The notes beneath the pieces were generated by a model. It was not told the origin of the DNA, searched no databases, and saw only the letters and a program-made list of their open reading frames with translations. Below, piece after piece: positions 1 to 6,140 of a DNA stretch of 9,355 nt. Both the position numbers and the translations under genes were made by a program. The DNA is from Gemmatimonadota bacterium. GTDB lineage: Bacteria; Gemmatimonadota; Gemmatimonadetes; Longimicrobiales; Gaopeijiaceae. Positions within the stretch are counted from its first letter, which is position 1. Every line of letters begins with the position of its first letter. The DNA lies in the NCBI GenBank assembly GCA_024638395.1, contig JAHEKK010000088.1, forward strand, positions 1 to 9,355. The letters are read 5' to 3'.

Positions 1-546
1 CCCGGGCCCATCGTCTTCAGTCAGCCCCGCGTGGGCCTGTGTGCGCGGTCCGGCAAGGACCGTAGAGGGCCCAGCGCGGCCCGAGGTGCCAATGACCGCC
101 GCAGCCGCGATACCGGGGGTGAGGTCTTCACGATCTACAAGTTCCGTACGATGACGGTCGCCGAAGCCAAAGAGGAATGGGCGACGCCCGAGAACCCCCG
201 GATCACACCGATCGGTCAGTTTCTGCGCAAGACGCGGATCGACGAGCTCCCTCAGTTGTTCAACGTCCTTCTTGGAGACATGAACATCGTGGGACCCAGG
301 CCCGAGCAGCCTGGAATCTTCTCGACACTGCGGCAGGAAGTGGACTACTACAGCTACCGTCAGAAGGTGAAGCCGGGCATCACCGGCCTCGCCCAGGTCT
401 CCCTGGGATACGACCAGAGCGTTGACGACGTGAAGAAGAAGGTCGAGAAGGACCTGGAATACATCGCGGCTCGTACGGTCTGGACCGATCTGAAGATCAT
501 GGCCAAGACCGTGCCGGTCATGCTGTTCCGCAAGGGCGCCATCTAG
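1..546 (+). CDS. Polyprenyl-phosphate sugar-1-phosphate transferase, C-terminal part (5' end outside window)
   Basis: The frame is open from base 1, so the gene starts upstream; 181 residues are visible, ending at TAG 544-546. Enzymes of the bacterial sugar transferase family (WbaP/WcaJ/PglC-like) move a sugar-1-phosphate from a nucleotide sugar onto undecaprenyl phosphate at the inner face of the membrane, starting exopolysaccharide, O-antigen or capsule repeat units. Visible family motifs are GPIVFSQPRVG (residues 2-12), FTIYKFRTM (43-51), the RKTRIDELPQLFNVLLGDM core (76-94), VGPRPE (97-102) and KPGITGLAQV (124-133). The N-terminal membrane part lies outside the window. A roughly 29-residue Arg/Gly-rich stretch (13-41) separates RVG from FTIYKFRTM, where many members have only a few residues. 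A GTG at base 31 falls after conserved residues, so it is not the start. The sugar specificity cannot be read from this fragment. Family assignment is secure. Confidence 0.93.
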   Translation, partial: PGPIVFSQPRVGLCARSGKDRRGPSAARGANDRRSRDTGGEVFTIYKFRTMTVAEAKEEWATPENPRITPIGQFLRKTRIDELPQLFNVLLGDMNIVGPRPEQPGIFSTLRQEVDYYSYRQKVKPGITGLAQVSLGYDQSVDDVKKKVEKDLEYIAARTVWTDLKIMAKTVPVMLFRKGAI

Positions 547-1838
547 GCCCGGGGAAGCTCTGCATCACCCTGGGGTCCTGGCGCAATGGACCCGCGGGCC
601 GACGGCCTCCGGCCGAAGCTCTCGAACACGAGGACCAGCGCCACACCGAGGCTGAACGTCAGAAGCACGCTCAGCGCCACCCCGTCCATGCGCCCTGGGC
701 CGGTCAGGATCTCGCGACCGTCGGGGGCCATTTCGACAAACGGCCAGAGTTTCCGCAGAGAGCCCAGCATCAGGCCCACCAGGACGGCCAGCGTCCGGTC
801 CGGAGCCCGGGCGAAGAGCCAACGGAGCACCCGCGAAAAGGTGAGGAGACCGATGCCGATGGCCGAGACCATCGTGATCACCACTGCGGCGGACTTGATG
901 TCCTGGCTGAATAACATCTCGCTAAGAGAATATGTGACATAGTGATACAGTCCAAGCAACAGTAGTACGAACGAACCGGAGATTCCCGGTAGCATCATGG
1001 CCGAGATCGCGACCATCCCCCCGAGGAAGATGATCCAGAGGGCCGGGTCGACACCTCCCGACGTCGCCGCAGTCTGACGGACGGAGGCGCCGCCGGCCGC
1101 CGTCCCCCGGAGAGCGTTGATCGACCCGGGAGGGAGGTTGCCGACCTCGCCCGCCATCCGGGCCACCACAGGAAGCTCGAACCCCTGCGTCCCCGAGGGT
1201 AGGGAAACCGATCGGGCAGGGCCAAAAGCCACGTCGCGGCCTCCTCCTGAACCCGTCGCCAGAATGGTCAGGCTCTGAGGTCCGACCGTCAGGGCCTCGG
1301 CGGTCGGGGTCGGGAGCTCTACTCTCACGACGCCCCTGGCATTCCCACCCGTGCTCTCCGGCAATCCCACAAACCAGAGCGTGATGGCCGCCGACAACGA
1401 CATGAGGATCCACATCCGCCCGCCCCTCACCTTCATCATGCGCACCGGAATTACGACTGAAGCCAGCACCAGGCCCAGGAAGAGCCCCCGCATCTGAGCC
1501 GGGTAGAGATCCAGGAGGGTCGGGATATAGCGGGCGCCCGTGACGATGGCAGCGAGGGCACCCACTCCCAGGGAACCCAGGAACAGTAGGTGATACGCCT
1601 CGACGTCGGCCGATTCGTCTCCGAGGCGGCCCGGGTCTCTCAGGCCCCTCGCGATGCGGCGCCACGTCTCACCGCCCAGCAGGCGCCGCGCGGTGGCGAG
1701 TCGAAGGGACCCCAAGGCCTCGATGAGTCGTGGGTAGATGCCCAGGATCAGGGCCACGGTGCCACCCGACACGCCGGGGATGGAATCGGAAAGGCCCATC
1801 AAGAGCCCTCGTCCGGCGTTGATCACCCACTGCCTCAT
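543..1838 (-). CDS. DUF368 family membrane protein (probable undecaprenyl-phosphate translocase) with a large inserted loop domain
   Basis: A protein of 431 residues with an ATG start. DUF368 proteins (PopT) have been reported to return undecaprenyl phosphate across the cytoplasmic membrane for reuse in wall and glycan synthesis. The two family signatures are clear and related to each other: DSIPGVSGGTVALILGIY (residues 18-35) and LPGISGSFVLLLLGLY (283-298). Hydrophobic segments lie near 84-104, 117-132, 142-158, 266-300, 316-334, 347-361 and 387-405. The family is usually near 270-310 residues. The excess comes mainly from residues about 160-265, a Gly/Thr/Val/Pro-rich, non-hydrophobic, beta-like stretch between two membrane segments that resembles a baseplate J-type domain (see findings). 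The gene follows surE after 82 bp and may be the last gene of the array or have its own transcript. Family assignment is secure. The translocase function is inferred from characterised relatives, and the insert could alter it. Confidence 0.9.
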   Translation of the reverse strand: MRQWVINAGRGLLMGLSDSIPGVSGGTVALILGIYPRLIEALGSLRLATARRLLGGETWRRIARGLRDPGRLGDESADVEAYHLLFLGSLGVGALAAIVTGARYIPTLLDLYPAQMRGLFLGLVLASVVIPVRMMKVRGGRMWILMSLSAAITLWFVGLPESTGGNARGVVRVELPTPTAEALTVGPQSLTILATGSGGGRDVAFGPARSVSLPSGTQGFELPVVARMAGEVGNLPPGSINALRGTAAGGASVRQTAATSGGVDPALWIIFLGGMVAISAMMLPGISGSFVLLLLGLYHYVTYSLSEMLFSQDIKSAAVVITMVSAIGIGLLTFSRVLRWLFARAPDRTLAVLVGLMLGSLRKLWPFVEMAPDGREILTGPGRMDGVALSVLLTFSLGVALVLVFESFGRRPSARGSIAPGPQGDAELPRA

Positions 1839-1878
1839 GACGTCCGTACCCCTCGCTGGTCGAAGTTCCGAAGCCGAT

Positions 1879-1903
1879 GGGGGCGGCCGGCGGCTGGCCC
1901 CCC
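1879..1903 (-). terminator. GC-rich hairpin between surE and the DUF368 gene
   Basis: Just beyond the surE stop on the minus strand, arms at 1896-1903 and 1879-1888 can pair (GGGGGGCC with GGCC, a bulged G, then CCCC) around a 7-base loop. No U-run follows, so this is not a canonical intrinsic terminator. It could attenuate or pause transcription, protect a 3' end, or be a chance product of high GC. The gap it occupies (1839-1920) holds no recognisable promoter for the DUF368 gene. Confidence 0.25.
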
Positions 1904-1920
1904 GCGTCGTGGCCCGGGCG

Positions 1921-2667
1921 TCAGAGGGCCAGGTGCCACCCTCGAACTTCGTCCATTTGGGGGTAACTCGTGAGGTCGAGGTGGAGCGGGGTCACCGAGA
2001 TGAAACCGTCCTGGACGGCGCGGAAGTCGGCGTCCGGACCACCGTCCCAATGGGTCACGCCCCCGCCGATCCAGTAGTACTCCCGTCCCGAGGGGTCGGT
2101 GTCCCGGATGATGGAATCGCTGTACCGTCGCCGGCCCAGGGAGGTGACGCGAACCCCTTCAACGTCCCCCGGGGAGACCTCTGGGAGGTTCACATTCAGA
2201 AGCGTGGCCTCCGGAAGCCCCTTGGCAACGAACTGTTCGAGGAGGTGGGATATGACCGGCTGCCAACCTTCGATCTCCTCGGGCTTCCGGCCGGTGTACG
2301 AGAAGGCCACGGACGGCACGCCCATGATCGTGGCCTCCACGGCCCCGGCGACCGTCCCCGAGTAGAGCACGTCCTCGCCCATGTTGGGTCCGTGATTGAT
2401 CCCTGAAACGCAGAGGTCGGGCCGTTCCTCGAGGACGTGGTTGAGCGCAAGGATCACGCAATCCGTAGGGGTTCCGTCCACAACGACGGATCCGTCCGGG
2501 GCCAGACGCTTCCTGAGGGGACGGTGGAGCGTGAGGCTGTTGCTGGTGGCACTCTGCTCCCGGTCCGGCGCAACGATGCGCACGGACCCCAGGCTATGGG
2601 CAGCCTGAGCCAGCACGTGTATGCCGGTGGCGAGGTACCCGTCATCGTTGGTGCACAGAATCCGCAC
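1921..2667 (-). CDS. surE: 5'/3'-nucleotidase SurE
   Basis: A protein of 248 residues, the normal SurE length. SurE is a metal-dependent cytoplasmic phosphatase that removes phosphate from nucleoside monophosphates, and in some species from 3'-nucleotides and short polyphosphate. The N-terminal TNDDG motif provides the metal ligands D8 and D9. S39 lies in DREQSATSNS (35-44), and SGINHGPNMGEDVLYSGTVAGA (88-109) supplies N91 and N95. These positions match the known SurE metal site. The start is GTG at 2667, placed directly at the conserved MRIL(C)TNDDG N-terminus; a GAGGG lies about 12 bases upstream inside the end of the merR-like gene. Only 8 bases separate it from that gene's stop, so the two are probably co-transcribed. 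Nothing in the sequence looks broken. Confidence 0.96.
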   Translation of the reverse strand: MRILCTNDDGYLATGIHVLAQAAHSLGSVRIVAPDREQSATSNSLTLHRPLRKRLAPDGSVVVDGTPTDCVILALNHVLEERPDLCVSGINHGPNMGEDVLYSGTVAGAVEATIMGVPSVAFSYTGRKPEEIEGWQPVISHLLEQFVAKGLPEATLLNVNLPEVSPGDVEGVRVTSLGRRRYSDSIIRDTDPSGREYYWIGGGVTHWDGGPDADFRAVQDGFISVTPLHLDLTSYPQMDEVRGWHLAL

Positions 2668-2675
2668 GTCGAGTC

Positions 2676-3032
2676 TCAGCCCTCTTCCAGAGTGAGGAGG
2701 TCACGGACTTCGGCCAGCTCGGTCCGGATCTGCGCGAGGAGCTGGGGTCCCGCCGTCTGTTCCCGGGAGATCTTGAGCTGCCCCCCTTTCCGGCGATCCT
2801 TCAGTTCCTGCCGCGCGCCCTCGAGGGTGTATCTCCGCTCATACAGGAGGTGCTTGATCAGAAGTATGGTCTCGATGTCCTTGGTCTTGTAGACCCGGTT
2901 GCCGGCCCGGTTCTTGGTCGGCGAAATGACGTCGAACTGCGTCTCCCAGTACCTGAGGACGTGGGCCTTGAGTCCAGTCAGGTCTCCGACCTCGCCAATC
3001 GAGTAGTAGATCTTCTTCGCTATTCGGTCCAC
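2676..3032 (-). CDS. Small MerR-family transcriptional regulator
   Basis: A protein of 118 residues. The N-terminal half is a MerR winged helix: YYSIGEVGDLTGL (9-21), VLRYWE (25-30), then NRAGNRVY (41-48) for the wing and KDIETILLIKHLLYERRYTLEGARQEL (51-77) for the second helical pair. Residues about 95-116 are Leu/Glu/Arg-rich and probably form the dimer coiled coil. There is no C-terminal effector domain and no cysteine, so metal, thiol or drug sensing of the classical MerR type is unlikely. The GTG start at 3032 was chosen because GGAGGGAG (3040-3047) lies 7 bases upstream and family similarity begins right after it. The same frame continues open upstream to 3977, but there it is the antisense-free shadow of gpsA and shows no family similarity. 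It lies 20 bp after gpsA and 8 bp before surE, in an operon setting. Its target genes are unknown. Confidence 0.9.
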   Translation of the reverse strand: MDRIAKKIYYSIGEVGDLTGLKAHVLRYWETQFDVISPTKNRAGNRVYKTKDIETILLIKHLLYERRYTLEGARQELKDRRKGGQLKISREQTAGPQLLAQIRTELAEVRDLLTLEEG

Positions 3033-3039
3033 GTCCGGA

Positions 3040-3047
3040 CTCCCTCC
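3040..3047 (-). promoter_or_regulatory. Ribosome binding site that fixes the merR-like gene start
   Basis: GGAGGGAG on the minus strand, 7 bases before the GTG at 3032. It lies in the 20-base gap after the gpsA stop. It supports the short 118-residue product over the long open frame that runs back through gpsA. Confidence 0.75.
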
Positions 3048-3052
3048 AGAGT

Positions 3053-4093
3053 TCAAGCCCAAACCTCCGACTTCGGGGCGCGGGTCATCAGGCGATGCAC
3101 CGCGTCGCGGGGATCGGCCTCCTCGACCAGGATGCGGTATACCTCCTCCGAGATGGGCATTTCCACATCGTGGCTTTTCGCCAGGGAACGGACCGCTCTC
3201 GCAGTCGCGACACCCTCTGCGACGCTGTTGGCCCCCTCGAGAATCGAGGAGAGGGACTCTCCCCTGCCCAGTCGCTCGCCGACCGTGCGGTTCCGGCTCT
3301 GAGCGCCGGTGCATGTGAGTACGAGATCGCCCATCCCGGCCAGTCCCGAGAACGTAGCCGCCGCCGCCCCCATCGCGGTTCCGAGACGGGTCATCTCTGC
3401 GAGGCCCCGGGTGATCAGGGCCGCCGCGGTGTTGTGTCCCATGTCCAGGCCGGATACGACCCCGGCGGCCACCGCGATCACGTTCTTGAGCGCGCCCCCC
3501 AGTTCCACGCCGATCACGTCCGGATTCGTGTAGACACGAAAGCGGTCGGTCTGGAAAAGGGCTTGGGCAGCCGTCCGGTCGCCTGGATCCTCCGCGGCGA
3601 CCACCACGGCCGTCGGGGTGCCGCGGGCCACCTCGCGGGCAAAACTGGGGCCGGATAGGACGGCGAATCGGGTGACGGCTGACGGACCCAGGACGTCCTC
3701 GAACAGCTCGTCCATACGGGAGACGGAGGAGACCTCGATCCCCTTGGTGCCACTCACGATCAAGGCGCCGGGGCGAAGATGGGGAGCCGCCCGCTCCAAC
3801 AGCGCACGGGTGTGCTGGGCCGGACATACCCACACCACGTGGTCTGCGCTCCCCAGGACATGGGCCAGGTCGGAGGTCGCCTCCAGCCGTGTGCGATTCA
3901 GGGGATGACCGTCGAAGAACAGCCGATTGAATCCCTCGCCGGCAATCTGGTCGGCCACTTGTTGTTCCCGGCACCACAGCCGCACGTCGTGGCCGGCATC
4001 GGCGAGCAGGTTGGCCAGGGCTGTGCCCCAGGAGCCGGCGCCGACCACGGCGACGTGGGACCCAGTCGGGGCCCTACTGGGCGCAGCCGTCAC
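3053..4093 (-). CDS. gpsA: NAD(P)-dependent glycerol-3-phosphate dehydrogenase
   Basis: A protein of 346 residues, typical of GpsA. It reduces dihydroxyacetone phosphate to sn-glycerol-3-phosphate in the cytoplasm, the backbone for phospholipids. The Rossmann motif VAVVGAGSWGTALA is at residues 14-27. SGTKGIE (114-120) carries the substrate-site lysine K117. LSGPSFAREVARGTPTAV (146-163) and ELGGALKNVIAVAAG (197-211) follow, the latter with the catalytic lysine K203. GLAGMGDLVLTCTGAQSRNRTVG (250-272) is the C-terminal substrate-binding region. The GTG start at 4093 overlaps the plsY stop by 4 bp (GTGA), which suggests translational coupling. That fits the pathway, because PlsY consumes the product of GpsA. 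The first ~10 residues (MTAAPSRAPT) are a non-conserved extension before the Rossmann strand. All key residues are present. Confidence 0.97.
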   Translation of the reverse strand: MTAAPSRAPTGSHVAVVGAGSWGTALANLLADAGHDVRLWCREQQVADQIAGEGFNRLFFDGHPLNRTRLEATSDLAHVLGSADHVVWVCPAQHTRALLERAAPHLRPGALIVSGTKGIEVSSVSRMDELFEDVLGPSAVTRFAVLSGPSFAREVARGTPTAVVVAAEDPGDRTAAQALFQTDRFRVYTNPDVIGVELGGALKNVIAVAAGVVSGLDMGHNTAAALITRGLAEMTRLGTAMGAAAATFSGLAGMGDLVLTCTGAQSRNRTVGERLGRGESLSSILEGANSVAEGVATARAVRSLAKSHDVEMPISEEVYRILVEEADPRDAVHRLMTRAPKSEVWA

Positions 4094-4710
4094 GCCGCCG
4101 CCTCCGGGGTGGCCTTTCGTCCGATCCTGGGCTCTGTGCCGGCCAGGATCCGGCGGAGGTTGGAGCGGTGGGCCCAGATGATGAAAAGGCCGAGAGCCCC
4201 CAGAAATGCCGACACGGCCACGGGTATGCCGGGAGTGAAGGCCGCCACCAGAGGCGCCGAGACCGCAGCGGCCATCGAACCGGCGGACACCATGCGTGTG
4301 AGGCCGATGGTCACGACCCAGACCGCGAAACCCACGGCCACCGACAAAGGAGCCAGTGCCGCCAGAACACCCGCGCTCGTAGCCACCCCCTTCCCACCCC
4401 GGAAGCCCACCCAGACGGAAAAGACGTGGCCTACGATGGCGGCCGCACCAAACCCCACGGCCCAGAGCGGATCCGCTTCACTTGCCAGCCGTGGAAACCA
4501 CCACGCGGGAATCCACCCTTTGAACACGTCGACCAGGAGGACCGGCAGGGCCGCCTTCCAGCCCAGAACCCGAAAGGTGTTCGTGGCACCCAGGTTTCCG
4601 CTGCCGTGATCTCTCAGGTCGACCCCATACACACCCTTCCCCACCCAGAAGGACGTCGGTGTGGAGCCCAGCAGGTAGGCGGCCAGCAGGAAGCCCAGGG
4701 ATGGGAGCAA
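4090..4710 (-). CDS. plsY: Acyl-phosphate:glycerol-3-phosphate acyltransferase PlsY
   Basis: A protein of 206 residues, the usual PlsY length. This integral membrane enzyme transfers an acyl chain from acyl-phosphate to the sn-1 position of glycerol-3-phosphate, giving lysophosphatidate. The three cytoplasmic loop motifs of the family are visible: DLRDHGSGNLGATNTFRVLG (residues 31-50), GHVFSVWVGFRGGKGVATSAG (94-114), and the C-terminal HRSNLRRILAGTEPRIG (about 182-198). Hydrophobic segments lie near 2-22, 54-74, 84-100, 113-135 and 142-180. The start appears to be TTG at 4710, with GAGG five bases upstream. An in-frame TGA lies 18 bases upstream of the TTG, and no ATG or GTG exists in frame between them, so TTG is the only initiator giving a full first membrane segment. 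Its stop overlaps the gpsA start by 4 bp. It is 116 bp downstream of der. Confidence 0.96.
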   Translation of the reverse strand: MLPSLGFLLAAYLLGSTPTSFWVGKGVYGVDLRDHGSGNLGATNTFRVLGWKAALPVLLVDVFKGWIPAWWFPRLASEADPLWAVGFGAAAIVGHVFSVWVGFRGGKGVATSAGVLAALAPLSVAVGFAVWVVTIGLTRMVSAGSMAAAVSAPLVAAFTPGIPVAVSAFLGALGLFIIWAHRSNLRRILAGTEPRIGRKATPEAAA

Positions 4711-4826
4711 CGGAGCCTCGCATACTCAGGAATCGCTTGAGGGCGGCAGGGGAATGACTTGCCACGGTGGAAGATAACGGATCTGAGGCCCTCCGCGCGC
4801 GGCCACGGATTCCAGGAGACGCTACC

Positions 4827-6140
4827 TCAGTCCGAGCTCTTCCGCAGGCGAAGCCTGATGGGACACCCCTCGAACCCCCAGGCCCGCCTGAAGCTGTTGA
4901 TCATGTACCGCTCGTAGTGCCGGGGGATTTCCTTGGGCAGGTTCGAGAAGATGACGAAGGTGGGGGGCTCGATGTCGGCCTGGGTGGCGTACTTGATCCT
5001 CACCGGACGACCGCGGGCGTGAGGCGGCGGTTGGCGGTGGACCAGGGCTGCGACCACCTCGTTCACCTCGTGGGTGTCGACGCGCCGCTTGCGGTTGGCG
5101 TCCACCTCCAGAACCAGATCGAGGATCTTGCGTACCCTTAGGCCGGAAAGAGCCGAGACGAAGACGAAGGGGACGGAGCTGAGAAAGGGCGCCCGTTCAC
5201 CGGCACCGGCCTGAAACCGGGCCGAGGTATTCGTCTCCTTTTCAACCAGATCCCACTTGTTGCACACCATGATCACGGCGCAGCCGGCGTCCCAAGCCGT
5301 TTCGGCAACCTTGATGTCCTGGACGTGGAGCTCCTCGGAGGCGTCCACGAGGACCAGACAGACGTCGGCGTCTCGAACCACCCGGGCCGTGCGCAGGGCA
5401 CTGTAGTATTCCACGGAATCGTCGATGCGGGATTGGCGGCGGAGACCGGCCGTGTCCACGAAGATCAGGTTCCGGCCGTGGTACTTCATGGGCAGATCCA
5501 CGGAGTCGCGAGTCGTGCCGGCCACTTCGCTGACCACCATGCGCTCTTCGCCGAACAGCCGGTTCACCAGCGACGATTTCCCCACGTTGGGCTTCCCGAT
5601 GACGGCTACGCGGACGTCCTCGGGATCGGGCTCCGGCCCCGGCTCGGGAAGATGCGGCAGCATGGCGTCGAACAGGTCTCCAATGCCCCGGCTCGAGATG
5701 GCGCTCACGGGGTGGGGCTCCCCCAGGCCCAGCTCCCAGAACTCCAGGTGGCTCGTGTCGTCGGGGAGGTTGTCCACCTTGTTCGCCACCACCAGGACCG
5801 GCTTGGGGCTTTTTCGCAGCACCTCACCCAACTTCTGGTCCAGCGGGTGCACTCCGGTCTTTGCATCCACCACGAAGAGGATCACGTCGGCCTCGTCCAT
5901 GGCCGCATAGGCCTGGGTTCGCACCAACTTGTCCATGGCTTCATCCGCATCCTCCACGACCCCTCCGGTATCCACCACGAAGAAGGAGGTGCCCGTCCAA
6001 TCGGATTGGCCGAAGTTCCGGTCCCGGGTGACCCCGGGCACATCGGCCACGATGGCGACCCGGCGGCCTACCGCTCGATTGAAGAAGGTGGACTTCCCAA
6101 CGTTGGGCCGCCCGACAATCGCCACGACGGGCAGGCTCAC
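4827..6140 (-). CDS. der: Ribosome-assembly GTPase Der (EngA)
   Basis: A protein of 437 residues. Der is a double GTPase needed for maturation of the 50S ribosomal subunit. GTPase domain 1 has GRPNVGKS (10-17), PGVTRDR (35-41), DTGG (57-60) and NKVD (120-123). Domain 2 has GKPNVGKS (182-189), AGTTRDS (207-213), DTAG (229-232) and NKWD (294-297). A C-terminal KH-like domain (about 350-432) ends with the family pattern PTFVIFSN and RYMINSFRRAWGFEGCPIRL. An acidic Pro/Glu linker (164-174) joins the two G domains. The GTG start at 6140 matches the conserved N-terminus (VVAIVGRPNVGKS) and overlaps the DUF512 stop by 4 bp (GTGA). The frame stays open upstream to 6587 only as a shadow of the DUF512 gene. 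All nucleotide-binding motifs are intact. Confidence 0.97.
   Translation of the reverse strand: MSLPVVAIVGRPNVGKSTFFNRAVGRRVAIVADVPGVTRDRNFGQSDWTGTSFFVVDTGGVVEDADEAMDKLVRTQAYAAMDEADVILFVVDAKTGVHPLDQKLGEVLRKSPKPVLVVANKVDNLPDDTSHLEFWELGLGEPHPVSAISSRGIGDLFDAMLPHLPEPGPEPDPEDVRVAVIGKPNVGKSSLVNRLFGEERMVVSEVAGTTRDSVDLPMKYHGRNLIFVDTAGLRRQSRIDDSVEYYSALRTARVVRDADVCLVLVDASEELHVQDIKVAETAWDAGCAVIMVCNKWDLVEKETNTSARFQAGAGERAPFLSSVPFVFVSALSGLRVRKILDLVLEVDANRKRRVDTHEVNEVVAALVHRQPPPHARGRPVRIKYATQADIEPPTFVIFSNLPKEIPRHYERYMINSFRRAWGFEGCPIRLRLRKSSD

Noticed and set aside
1044..1361. The DUF368 insert as evidence of a prophage or phage tail locus
   Set aside because: No other tail, capsid, integrase or attachment sequence is present, and the surrounding genes are all housekeeping; the domain, if real, is a fusion within a chromosomal gene.
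1590..2406. Plus-strand frames across the surE-DUF368 gap
   Set aside because: They are antisense to surE and the DUF368 gene and contain no recognisable motif.
3033..3977. Long N-terminal extension of the MerR-like frame through gpsA
   Set aside because: The extension is out of frame with gpsA and reads as low-complexity Arg/Gly/Pro; the ribosome binding site and family similarity begin at 3032-3047.
4478..4765. Possible small gene upstream of and overlapping plsY (95 codons, minus strand)
   Set aside because: Most of it is a frame-shifted reading of plsY, and plsY itself is intact with a usable TTG start. The 4711-4826 gap holds nothing else I can support.
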